Below, in pieces: positions 13,696-21,624 of a DNA stretch of 23,765 bases. A program made the translations under genes and the position numbers. The notes beneath the pieces were generated by a model that searched no databases, was not told the DNA's origin, and worked only from the letters and a program-made list of their open reading frames with translations. The DNA is from JACRLW01 sp050181465 (GTDB lineage: Bacteria > Planctomycetota > UBA1135 > UBA2386). The stretch spans positions 1 through 23,765 of the forward strand of contig JBFXDD010000056.1 in NCBI GenBank assembly GCA_050181465.1, written 5' to 3'. The stretch's first letter is position 1. The number at the start of each line of letters is the position of its first letter.

Positions 13696-15381
13696 TCAGT
13701 CCTGCCTAGGCCCCAGAATCGCGAGTTCGATGACCTTGCCCTTGTTCGAGGAGAAGCCGCGCAACGTCTCGAACGAATCCAGACAGTGGGCCAGGGCTCG
13801 ACGGTCGTTTGCGTCGAATCGCGGACCGGCATCATCGAGCGCGCTGCGGATCTCGTGGACTCGACGAGCATCCGTGATCACGCAGGTGTCTGGCTCGAGC
13901 AGGCGTCGCAGCGCCGTCGTCGAAGCATTCTCGCCTTCGATGAGCGGACTGAGCGCGCCGATCTCGCGATCGAGATAGAAGACCAGGCTGGGCATCGACA
14001 GCGCGTGCGTGAAGACCCGTCGACCGGTCGGGAACAGGCGCGCCGAGTCCGCATGGATCACCTGGGCGATTGCTCCCTCGAGAACCCGTGGAGCGACGTT
14101 GGAGCTGACCTGGCCGAAGCCAGCGAGCGCGGTCAGCGCCACCGCGCCGAGCGCGCCCTGGAGTCGACCGGACCAAGCGCGGTGTGCCGCGACGAGGAAC
14201 CCGCCACCGAAGGTGACTGCGGCCAGGATTGCTGCGGTGTTCGGTCGCACTTCGATCGCGATCGGCGCCGCGATCAAGGCCGCTGCGAGAAGCACTCCCA
14301 ACATGCCGAGCAGTGCGGCGGTCCATCGTTGAGCAATCCGGTGCGGACTGGACTGCGTCGTCGAGTTTGCAGACTGCACGGCGAGTGCCATCGCGATCGC
14401 GATCGGAGGGAAGCCGGGCAAGGGATAGTGCGCGAGCTTGCTGGTTGCGATCGTGAACACGAGAGCGGTGATGCCGAACCAGCAGGCGAGCACTCGGCGA
14501 TCGCCGGCGTCCGCTGCGATCGCAGTTCGCGGTGTCCGCAGCAGAACCGGCAGGAAGGGAGACCACGGCAACAGCGCCGCCGGAATCGCAACGACGTAGA
14601 ACAGGTACCACCACGGCTCGTGGCCGCCGTGGCCTTCGAAGGGCACGAGGCTGCGATCCACGACGTGATGCATCACACCGACGGACCAGAAGCGTCCCTC
14701 CGTGCGCACGAGAGCCGGGATGGCCCACGCCGACACGACGCCGATCGCGATCGCGGCGCCGAGTAACGCGCGGGTCCATCGGGGACGTCGACCGGCGGCC
14801 AGGGTGCCGATCCAGAGGGCGAGTGGCGCGACGAGCGCAGGTGGTCCCTTCGCGAGGAATGCGAGTGCTCCGAACAACCAAGCGGCGAGAGCGCTCCCAA
14901 GACGGCCGTCGCGATACGAGTCGATCTGGAACTTCGCGCACCAGATCGTGCATGCGAGCAGAAGTGCGTCGGCGGTCGCGCCGCGACCGAGCGCTTGACT
15001 CACTGCACACGTTGCAACCATCGTTCCGGCGAGTGCCGGCATTGAACCGCGCAATCCGAACCGAGAGCCGATCGCGGCGATCGCCGGAACGCTCGCAGCG
15101 ATCGACAGCGCCGAAGGCAGGCGCGCCGCGAATTCGTTCTGGCCGAACAGAGCCATCGCGGCAGCCTGTAGCCAATACACCAGGATCGGCTTGTCGAACC
15201 GCTCCGTGCCGTTGAACCACGGCACGATCCAGTCGCCGCTGCGCAGCATGTTTCGCGAAGCCGTCGCGAAGCGCGGCTCGTCGACGTCGAGCAGGGGGAA
15301 TGCACCGAGCCCGGCGAGCCCGGCGGCCGCGATCGCGAACGTCGCCAGTGCGATCCACGTGTTCTTGGAGACGACGATCAT
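13696..15381 (-). CDS. GT39/ArnT-like membrane glycosyltransferase (canonical D-E loop)
   Basis: The 561-residue polytopic protein is the most ArnT-like of the three in this window. After the first helix it has LDVDEPRFATASRNMLRSGDW with the catalytic-type pair Asp34-Glu35, then FDKPILVYW, LGRGATADALLLA and LAKGPPALVAPL. ArnT enzymes transfer an aminoarabinose or related sugar from undecaprenyl phosphate to lipid A at the periplasmic face. Here only the general reaction type can be assigned. The ATG overlaps the PAP2 stop by 4 bp (ATGA), and GAGGAG lies 8 nt upstream, supporting the start and translational coupling. The C-terminal region (about 420-561) is a soluble domain likely outside the membrane. 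Confidence 0.9.
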   Translation of the reverse strand: MIVVSKNTWIALATFAIAAAGLAGLGAFPLLDVDEPRFATASRNMLRSGDWIVPWFNGTERFDKPILVYWLQAAAMALFGQNEFAARLPSALSIAASVPAIAAIGSRFGLRGSMPALAGTMVATCAVSQALGRGATADALLLACTIWCAKFQIDSYRDGRLGSALAAWLFGALAFLAKGPPALVAPLALWIGTLAAGRRPRWTRALLGAAIAIGVVSAWAIPALVRTEGRFWSVGVMHHVVDRSLVPFEGHGGHEPWWYLFYVVAIPAALLPWSPFLPVLLRTPRTAIAADAGDRRVLACWFGITALVFTIATSKLAHYPLPGFPPIAIAMALAVQSANSTTQSSPHRIAQRWTAALLGMLGVLLAAALIAAPIAIEVRPNTAAILAAVTFGGGFLVAAHRAWSGRLQGALGAVALTALAGFGQVSSNVAPRVLEGAIAQVIHADSARLFPTGRRVFTHALSMPSLVFYLDREIGALSPLIEGENASTTALRRLLEPDTCVITDARRVHEIRSALDDAGPRFDANDRRALAHCLDSFETLRGFSSNKGKVIELAILGPRQD

Positions 15382-16154
15382 TCGCGTTGCTCCTCGATCT
15401 CACGGGTTGCGGTCAAGCCCAGAGCAAGCATCGCCATCGCTGCCCACGCGCGCGGATTCGGCATGCCGTCGGGATCGAGGCTCGCTCCGATCCAGACCAT
15501 CGTGAGTCCGGCGAACGCGAGTGCGGCGATCGAGTCAGGCGCGCGCGGCAATCGCAGCGGGATCACGGGAAGACGGCAGGCAACCGGAACGCTGAGCGAG
15601 GCGACCGCGGCGCCGGCGAGGACGTCCGACGGCCAATGGCGCTGCAGCATCACTCGAGAGATCGCCAGTGCCGAACACGTCGCCCACAGTCCGAGTTTGC
15701 GTGCCGGTGTCATGCGCGAACTCACCGTGAGCGCGAGCGCGAACGCGATGGCGCTGGTCGCGTGTCCGGACGGCCACGACAGACCGCCTTCCAGGGCCAG
15801 CGGACGGGTGCGTCCCACGGCATGTTTCAGAATCGAACTGAGCACGCCGCTGGTCAGCGCCAGGAGGACGAGGAGGCTGCGTCGACGGACATCCAGGAGC
15901 CAAACACAACTCACGACGAGGATGGCGACCAGCGCCGGGCCGCGAGCCAGATCGCTGATGCCGCGCCAGATCTCGCCAAACACGGGGTGGTCGCGCCCGA
16001 GTTCGACGATCGGGGGCCAGATCGACGGTGTCTCGAACCGGGCGACGGCGATCGAGAGGCCGAAGAGCGCCGCCGCCGTGAGGAGATACGGCAGGTCGCG
16101 CGGTCGTAGCGGGTCAGCGGTGGCGTGTGCGGCGGTGCCGCGCACACCGGTCAC
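15378..16154 (-). CDS. PAP2-family membrane lipid phosphatase
   Basis: The 258-residue protein has about six hydrophobic segments and all three PAP2 signature motifs: K110-x6-R117-P118 (KHAVGRTRP), P128-S-G-H131 (PSGHATS) and S166-R-x5-H173-x3-D177 (SRVMLQRHWPSD). It should hydrolyse a lipid phosphate such as undecaprenyl pyrophosphate or a phosphatidyl/lipid A phosphate at the outer face of the membrane. The start is GTG at 16154. This GTG overlaps the stop of the upstream phosphatase gene as GTGA, which predicts coupled translation; the frame is open further upstream, but that stretch is antisense-like shadow of the phosphatase gene. Neighbouring GT39 enzymes release polyprenyl phosphate, so carrier recycling or priming is a reasonable inference. 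Confidence 0.92.
   Translation of the reverse strand: MTGVRGTAAHATADPLRPRDLPYLLTAAALFGLSIAVARFETPSIWPPIVELGRDHPVFGEIWRGISDLARGPALVAILVVSCVWLLDVRRRSLLVLLALTSGVLSSILKHAVGRTRPLALEGGLSWPSGHATSAIAFALALTVSSRMTPARKLGLWATCSALAISRVMLQRHWPSDVLAGAAVASLSVPVACRLPVIPLRLPRAPDSIAALAFAGLTMVWIGASLDPDGMPNPRAWAAMAMLALGLTATREIEEQRE
15390..15395 (-). promoter_or_regulatory. Ribosome binding site for the ArnT-like gene inside the PAP2 gene
   Basis: GAGGAG on the minus strand lies 8 nt before the ATG at 15381, inside the end of the PAP2 gene. With the ATGA overlap it indicates translational coupling. Confidence 0.7.
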
Positions 16155-16768
16155 CGCGCGCGTTCCCCGTAGTCGAACAAGATCCGCCCCTTCGGCGAGT
16201 CCGGCTTGAACGTGGCGAGACCGGGGAACCAGCGGGCGAGAAAGCTGAGCACCGACGGGAGTCGTGCTGATCCACGCCATGCAGCGTCGGCCGTCCAGCC
16301 TTCGTGACGCATGCGGTAGAGGGCGGCGAGCAAGACGGAACGTCCTTCGCCGTGTTCGCAATGGAGGAGCAACGGGTGGTTCGCCGGATCGCCCATGAGA
16401 TCGAGCACTCGGTCGATCGTCTCGGTCGTCGGCTCCTGTAGCGACGGCACGTGGAGGTGGCGAATGCCGACGGCATCGAGCGCGGCCCTCTCGGCGGCAA
16501 TCGCGTCGGGGCGCGTATCCCGCAAATCGATCACCGCCTTCCAACCCTTGGCCTTCGCGAGGGTCGACAACTCCGTGGGAGGGATTTCCGCGGACTGGTA
16601 GACCTTGCCCGGACTGATCGTCACAAGCCGATACTCGGCGATGGTCCACCAGCCGTAGGTCCCCCCGATCGCAAGGAGCACCGCACCGACGAGCAAGGCC
16701 AGGGCCTTGACGACGCGGGCGCGCGAACGCGGCGCAGTGGCGGCGAGCTTGGGGGAGTGGGCAGTCAA
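16151..16768 (-). CDS. Membrane-anchored dual-specificity (Cys-based) phosphatase
   Basis: The 205-residue protein has one N-terminal membrane helix (about 20-42) and a Cys-based phosphatase domain. The P-loop is HCEHGEGRS, giving Cys137-x5-Arg143-Ser. Upstream VYQSAEIPP (57-64) and VIDLRD (79-84) match the usual start of DSP/PTP-like domains in bacteria. The domain probably faces outward, since basic residues precede the helix, but this is inference. Substrates could be phosphoprotein or phospholipid headgroups. As the first gene of the operon with PAP2 and two GT39 enzymes, it may act on a lipid- or glycan-linked phosphate. The start is TTG at 16768; I see no other start codon before the helix and no strong Shine-Dalgarno. 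Confidence 0.85.
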   Translation of the reverse strand: MTAHSPKLAATAPRSRARVVKALALLVGAVLLAIGGTYGWWTIAEYRLVTISPGKVYQSAEIPPTELSTLAKAKGWKAVIDLRDTRPDAIAAERAALDAVGIRHLHVPSLQEPTTETIDRVLDLMGDPANHPLLLHCEHGEGRSVLLAALYRMRHEGWTADAAWRGSARLPSVLSFLARWFPGLATFKPDSPKGRILFDYGERAR

Positions 16769-16857
16769 CGCGCAGAGAGTGTAACGGTGGAGCGGAGGCT
16801 ACTCCAGGTGGACGAGAACTCTGTTTCGCTGTCTTCGGCGAGCGGCAGAATGGCCAC

Positions 16858-19800
16858 ATGCCTCTGACTTCGCAGTCGCGGACTCGCCTTTCGCGCACTC
16901 GCCTTTCGCGGGCTGCATTCGTCTGCATGGTGCTGCTCGCTTCGTCGGCGGTCGGGCAGGGTGTCGCTGCCGCACGGATCGCAAGATCTCACTGGGCGTG
17001 GCAACCACTGTCGGAGATGTCCCCGCCGTCGTCGGTCGACCCGATCGACTCATGGGTTCGTCGACGTGCCGGTAGTGAAGTCGAATGGTTGCCCGCTGCG
17101 GATGCTGCGACGCTGTTGCGTCGGTTGACCCTCGATCTGACCGGCTTGCCGCCGACACGGGAGGAGTTGGCCGCCTTTCTCGAGGATCCTTCGGATGTCG
17201 CGTATCGGGCGGTCGTCGAGCGATTGCTCGCGAGCACCCGACATGCCGAGCACATGGCTCACTATTGGTTGGATGCGGCCCGCTACGGCGATACCCATGG
17301 GCTGCATCTCGACAACTACCGAGAGATCTGGCCATACCGTGACTGGGTGATTCGGGCGTACGAGCGGAACCTCCCGTTCCATCGCTTCGCCATCGAACAG
17401 CTGGCGGGGGACTTGTTACCGGAAGCCGGAATCGACTCGCGCCTCGCGACCGGCTTCGTCCGATCCCACGTAACCACGAACGAAGGCGGTTCGATCGAAG
17501 AGGAAGTCCATGTTCGGAACGTCATCGACCGCGTCAATACGTTCGGCACGGTGTTCCTGGGACTGACCGTGTCGTGCGCTCAGTGTCACGATCACAAGTT
17601 CGATCCGATCTCCCAGCGGGACTATTACCGTCTCTTCGCGTTCTTCAACAACGAAGACGGTCCGCCGATGGACGGCAATGCGAAGGTGCACGAGCCGTCG
17701 GTTGCGGTGCCGAACGAGGAACAGGCCGCCCTCGAACGCAGCCTCGAGCAGAAGCTCACGGCTCTCGATGCGCGCATCGGGGCGGCGCTCGACGAATACT
17801 CGTACGAGGAGCCGGTCGCGGTCGCTGCCGCCATGCCGGTCGAGACGATCTGGCTCGACGACGAGGTTCCTTCTGCGGTGGAGGTCAGTGCGGCTGCGGC
17901 GCGCTGGATCGACGTGCCGCGGCGTTCCGGCAGCGCGGCACTCGAACACGCGGTCGAGGGCCTCGGTCAGCATTACTTCCGCGGCGCGTCGACGCCGCTT
18001 AGGATCGGCGCGGGCGACACTCTCTTCGTTCACGTGTGGATCGACCCGACGAATCCACCTCGCGAAGTCATGCTGCAGTGGCACGACGTCCACGGCTCGT
18101 GGGAGCACCGCGCGTATTGGGGCGAGAACTTGATCTCCTTTGGGGCTGACGGCCAGCCCTCACGGCGAAACGCCGGTGCGCTACCCAACACGGGGCGGTG
18201 GTGTCGTCTCGAAGTTCCTGCGGCGGATGTCGGACTCACTTCCGGCGCGCTCGTGGACGGTCTCGCGTTCACGCAGCACTCCGGTCGAGTCATTTGGGAT
18301 GCCGCGGGAGTCGTGTCGGCGGTGCCGCAGAGCCGCGAGGACTTCGTCTGGGTCGACGACGAGATTCCGATCGGCGCGAAACCGGAAGGGGAGCAGCCCA
18401 ACTGGCAATGGCACCTGGGCGAACACGAGCCGAAGCCCGCTTCTGGCGATCGCGCGCTGCGTCGTAGTCAGGGCAAGGGTTTGAACCAGGACTTCTTCAC
18501 CGGTGCAAAGCCCCCGCTGAAGCTCGTGTCGGGCGATCGTCTGTTCGCACACGTCTACTTGGATCCGAAGGACCCACCGCGGGCGATCCAATTGCAGTTC
18601 CACGACGGCAGTTGGGATCACCGTGTCCGCTGGGGTGATGAGGCACACGGTCCGGGGCGGCCGAATGGCGGTGACTTCCGTGCCGGAGACCTCCCGCCGA
18701 CGGGGGAATGGGTCCGCCTGGAGGTCGACCTCGCCGACGTCGGACTCGCCGTGGGGCGTGAAATCGACGGCTTCGCGTTCACGCAGGTGGGTGGAACGGT
18801 GTACTGGGATGCCGCGGGCGTGAACGGCTTCGCACTGCGCGACGAGCCGAGAGCGCGATCCTTCGCAGCCTGGGCGGCAGCTGCCGGTGAAGATTCCTCG
18901 TTGGACGCACGGCTACGCGACGCGGCCAGGAAGTCCGGTGCCGATCGGAGCAGTGACGAGCAACGCGATCTTCGCCGGCACTTTCTTCGCCATGTGTTCG
19001 CAGCGTCCCGCCGGTCGATCGCCACCCTGGAAGTCGACCGACAATCGCTCGCGAAGGAGCAGGCCGATCTGCGCGTGAAGATTCCGACTTCGTTGGTCAT
19101 GCGAGAGCGCGCGGAGATGCGACCGAGCCACATGTTGAGGCGCGGCGAGTACGACAAGCGCGGCGACGCAGTCGCGCGCGCCGTGCCGGAGTTCCTGCCG
19201 CCGATGCGTGAAGGCCGCTCGAAGGATCGACTTGGTCTCGCGCAGTGGTTGTTCGACGAGTGCAGTGCTCTCACGGCCCGTGTTGCCGTGAATCGACTCT
19301 GGCAGCAGTTCTTCGGTGTCGGATTGGTGAAGACCGCAGAGGACTTCGGAACCAAGGGCGAGACCCCCGCGCATCCAGAACTGCTGGATTGGTTGGCGAA
19401 TCGATTCATCGCGTCCGGCTGGGACACGCGCGATCTCGTTCGAACGATCGTGACCTCGGCTGCCTATCGCCGTAGTTCTGCGGGCGGCCGGGCCGCGTGG
19501 AGTTCCGATCCGGAGAATCGAAAGCTTCTTCGCGGATCTCGCTTCCGGCTGGATGCGGAGGTGGTGCGTGACCAAGCTCTGTTCCTCGGCGGTCTGCTCG
19601 TCGAGCAAGTCGGTGGACCTGGTGTCAAGCCGCCGCAACCCGAGGGCCTGTGGTCCGCGGTCGCTTATGTGGGCTCGAATACCATGCGGTTCATCGCCGA
19701 CGCCGAGTACGACAAGACTCATCGACGGAGCGTGTACACGTTCTGGAAGAAGACGTCCCCACCGCCGCAACTGACGATCCTCGATGCGCCGAGCCGTGAG

Positions 19801-20178
19801 GAGTGTCGCGTGCGTCGCGAGCGAACGAACACGCCGATGCAGGCGTTGATGCTGTGGAACGATCCGCAGTACCTGGAAGCTGCGGCCGGCTTCGCTCGGC
19901 GGGTTCTGGCGAGCTCCGTGCACGGCGACGAGGAGCGGATCGGCATCGCGTTCGAGATGGCGACGTCACGACGGCCGAGTGTGAGCGAGTGTCGTCCGCT
20001 CTTGGATCTCGTCCGCGCGCAGCGTGCTCGATTCGCTGCCGACCGACCGTTGGCCTCACGATTCCTCGAGGCCACGCGCCTCCCGAGCCGTGCGGGGGAG
20101 GATCTCGTCGAACTGTCGGCCTGGACCGTCATGACGAGCGTTCTTCTCAATCTCGACGAAGTCATCACCAGGAGCTGA
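16858..20178 (+). CDS. Psd1-type DUF1549/DUF1553 exported protein with CxxCH motif
   Basis: The 1106-residue exported protein belongs to a family greatly expanded in Planctomycetota. After an N-terminal signal-like segment (hydrophobic core about 20-38) comes HWAWQPL (45-51), then DUF1549 with the RRLTLDLTGLPPT segment (88-100) and C240-A-Q-C-H244 inside CAQCHDHKFDP, a potential haem c site. A DUF1553 region with VNRLWQQFFGVGLV follows near the C-terminus. The separate cytochrome domain found at the N-terminus of many Psd1 proteins is missing. Two homologous segments are inserted between the DUFs (about 331-488 and 498-658). The biochemical role of the family is unknown; it is generally linked to polymer degradation and redox in the envelope. 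Met24 (16927) is an alternative start. The downstream DUF1501 gene begins after 3 bp. Confidence 0.93.
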   Translation: MPLTSQSRTRLSRTRLSRAAFVCMVLLASSAVGQGVAAARIARSHWAWQPLSEMSPPSSVDPIDSWVRRRAGSEVEWLPAADAATLLRRLTLDLTGLPPTREELAAFLEDPSDVAYRAVVERLLASTRHAEHMAHYWLDAARYGDTHGLHLDNYREIWPYRDWVIRAYERNLPFHRFAIEQLAGDLLPEAGIDSRLATGFVRSHVTTNEGGSIEEEVHVRNVIDRVNTFGTVFLGLTVSCAQCHDHKFDPISQRDYYRLFAFFNNEDGPPMDGNAKVHEPSVAVPNEEQAALERSLEQKLTALDARIGAALDEYSYEEPVAVAAAMPVETIWLDDEVPSAVEVSAAAARWIDVPRRSGSAALEHAVEGLGQHYFRGASTPLRIGAGDTLFVHVWIDPTNPPREVMLQWHDVHGSWEHRAYWGENLISFGADGQPSRRNAGALPNTGRWCRLEVPAADVGLTSGALVDGLAFTQHSGRVIWDAAGVVSAVPQSREDFVWVDDEIPIGAKPEGEQPNWQWHLGEHEPKPASGDRALRRSQGKGLNQDFFTGAKPPLKLVSGDRLFAHVYLDPKDPPRAIQLQFHDGSWDHRVRWGDEAHGPGRPNGGDFRAGDLPPTGEWVRLEVDLADVGLAVGREIDGFAFTQVGGTVYWDAAGVNGFALRDEPRARSFAAWAAAAGEDSSLDARLRDAARKSGADRSSDEQRDLRRHFLRHVFAASRRSIATLEVDRQSLAKEQADLRVKIPTSLVMRERAEMRPSHMLRRGEYDKRGDAVARAVPEFLPPMREGRSKDRLGLAQWLFDECSALTARVAVNRLWQQFFGVGLVKTAEDFGTKGETPAHPELLDWLANRFIASGWDTRDLVRTIVTSAAYRRSSAGGRAAWSSDPENRKLLRGSRFRLDAEVVRDQALFLGGLLVEQVGGPGVKPPQPEGLWSAVAYVGSNTMRFIADAEYDKTHRRSVYTFWKKTSPPPQLTILDAPSREECRVRRERTNTPMQALMLWNDPQYLEAAAGFARRVLASSVHGDEERIGIAFEMATSRRPSVSECRPLLDLVRAQRARFAADRPLASRFLEATRLPSRAGEDLVELSAWTVMTSVLLNLDEVITRS
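16867..16910 (+). repeat. 15-bp tandem repeat in the first codons of the Psd1 gene
   Basis: ACTCGCCTTTCGCG occurs twice in tandem (16882-16895 and 16897-16910), preceded by a degenerate unit ACTTCGCAGTCGCG (16867-16880). The repeat keeps frame and encodes a basic TRLSR duplication ahead of the hydrophobic signal core. Confidence 0.75.
20170..20174 (+). promoter_or_regulatory. Ribosome binding site for the DUF1501 gene inside the Psd1 gene
   Basis: AGGAG lies 7 nt before the ATG at 20182 and inside the last codons of the Psd1 gene, fixing the DUF1501 start and suggesting coupled translation. Confidence 0.8.
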
Positions 20179-20181
20179 ACC

Positions 20182-21624
20182 ATGAACCCGATCACGACCG
20201 CAGCACTTCAGCTCACACGGCGAAGACTCCTGCAACGCATGGGGCAGGGGCTTGGCGTTGCAGCGCTAGGCGACCTCTTGCAAGGTCACGGCTCTTCCGC
20301 CCCGACCCGCGGCACACACTTCGCGCCGCGAGCCAAGCGGGCCATCTGGCTGTTCATGGCCGGCGCGCCGTCGCAGCTCGATACGTTCGATCCGAAGCCC
20401 GGCTTGGCGAAGTTGTTCGATACCGATCTTCCGGAGTCGATTCGACGAGGCCAGCGCCTGACGACGATGACCTCGGGGCAGGCGCGGTTTCCGATCGCGC
20501 CATCGAAGTATCGCTTCGATCGATTCGACAACGGCAACGACGGTGCATGGGTCAGCGAGTTGCTGCCGTGGCAGGCCAAAGCCGTGGACAAGATGGCGAT
20601 CGTGCGATCGCTGTGGACCGAGGCGATCAATCACGACCCCGCGATCACCTACATCTGCACCGGGCGTGAACTGCCGGGTTGGCCGAGCCTCGGTTCGTGG
20701 CTGAGTTACGGCCTCGGCTCGGAGAACGAGAACCTCCCGAAGTTCGTCGTCATGACACCGACCTGGAGCGGTCGCAAGGATGCGCAGGCGCTCTACACAC
20801 GACTGTGGGGTGCCGGACTCCTGCCGAGTGAACATCAAGCGGTCGCGCTGCGCAGCAAAGGCGACCCCGTGCTGTTCCTGCGCGACCCGGAAGGCGTGGA
20901 TCGAGCGACGCGCCGTGCGATGCTGGATGCACTGGGGAGCATCAACGATCAGCGTGCGCGACTCATCGGAGATCCCGAGATCGAGATGCGAACGGCCCAG
21001 TACGAGATGGCGTTTCGAATGCAGTCCTCGGTGCCGGAGTTGACGGATCTGTCCCGCGAGCCGGACTCGGTCGTGGACATGTACGGTCCCGATGCGCGCC
21101 GGCCGGGGACCTTCGCCGCGAGCTGCCTGCTCGCGCGTCGCATGATGGAGCGGGGAGTTCGATTCGTTCAGATCTTCCATCGCGGTTGGGACCAGCACGG
21201 CAACGTCGCGGGCGATCTACCGAAGCAGTGCCGAGACGTCGATCAGCCGGCGTGGGCGCTCCTCGAAGACCTGCAACGTCGTGGTCTCCTCGACGAGACT
21301 CTCGTCATTTGGGGCGGTGAGTTCGGTCGAACGGTCTACTGCCAGGGAGAGCTCACTCGCGAGAACTACGGTCGAGATCATCATCCCCGATGCTTCACGA
21401 TGTGGGCGGCCGGCGGCGGGATCCGCCGCGGCATCGTTCACGGCGAGACCGACGAGTTTTCCTACAACATCGTGCGCGACCCTGTTCATGTGCGCGACTT
21501 CAATGCGACCGTGCTGCATTGCCTCGGCTTCGAGCACGAGCGCCTGTCGATCGAGCATCAGGGACTCGAGGTTCGATTGACTTCGGCGGAGCCCGCACGC
21601 GTGGTCAGGGAGTTGCTCGCGTGA
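20182..21624 (+). CDS. Tat-exported DUF1501 protein (alkaline-phosphatase/sulfatase-like fold)
   Basis: The 480-residue protein has a Tat-like signal: LTRRRLLQRMGQGLGVAALG (11-30) with twin arginines before a hydrophobic stretch. DUF1501 hallmarks include MAGAPSQLDTFDPKP (59-73), EAINHDPA, HRGWDQHGN and WGGEFGRT, followed by GRDHHP. These His/Asp-rich motifs resemble metal ligands of the alkaline-phosphatase/sulfatase superfamily, to which DUF1501 has been linked. Tat export of a folded metalloenzyme would fit. The pairing with a DUF1549/DUF1553 gene is a common planctomycete arrangement, usually read as partners in one process whose substrate is unknown. The stop overlaps the next gene's GTG start by 4 bp. 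Length is normal for the family. Confidence 0.94.
   Translation: MNPITTAALQLTRRRLLQRMGQGLGVAALGDLLQGHGSSAPTRGTHFAPRAKRAIWLFMAGAPSQLDTFDPKPGLAKLFDTDLPESIRRGQRLTTMTSGQARFPIAPSKYRFDRFDNGNDGAWVSELLPWQAKAVDKMAIVRSLWTEAINHDPAITYICTGRELPGWPSLGSWLSYGLGSENENLPKFVVMTPTWSGRKDAQALYTRLWGAGLLPSEHQAVALRSKGDPVLFLRDPEGVDRATRRAMLDALGSINDQRARLIGDPEIEMRTAQYEMAFRMQSSVPELTDLSREPDSVVDMYGPDARRPGTFAASCLLARRMMERGVRFVQIFHRGWDQHGNVAGDLPKQCRDVDQPAWALLEDLQRRGLLDETLVIWGGEFGRTVYCQGELTRENYGRDHHPRCFTMWAAGGGIRRGIVHGETDEFSYNIVRDPVHVRDFNATVLHCLGFEHERLSIEHQGLEVRLTSAEPARVVRELLA
21607..21612 (+). promoter_or_regulatory. Ribosome binding site deciding the GTG start of the polyferredoxin gene
   Basis: AGGGAG lies 8 nt before GTG 21621. 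It favours this start over longer in-frame starts inside the DUF1501 gene. Confidence 0.7.

Noticed and set aside
13832..15403. Minus-strand open frame of 523 codons inside the ArnT-like gene
   Set aside because: Same strand, shifted frame; the product is Arg/Asp-rich and without membrane segments, while the other frame encodes a full GT39 protein with all motifs.
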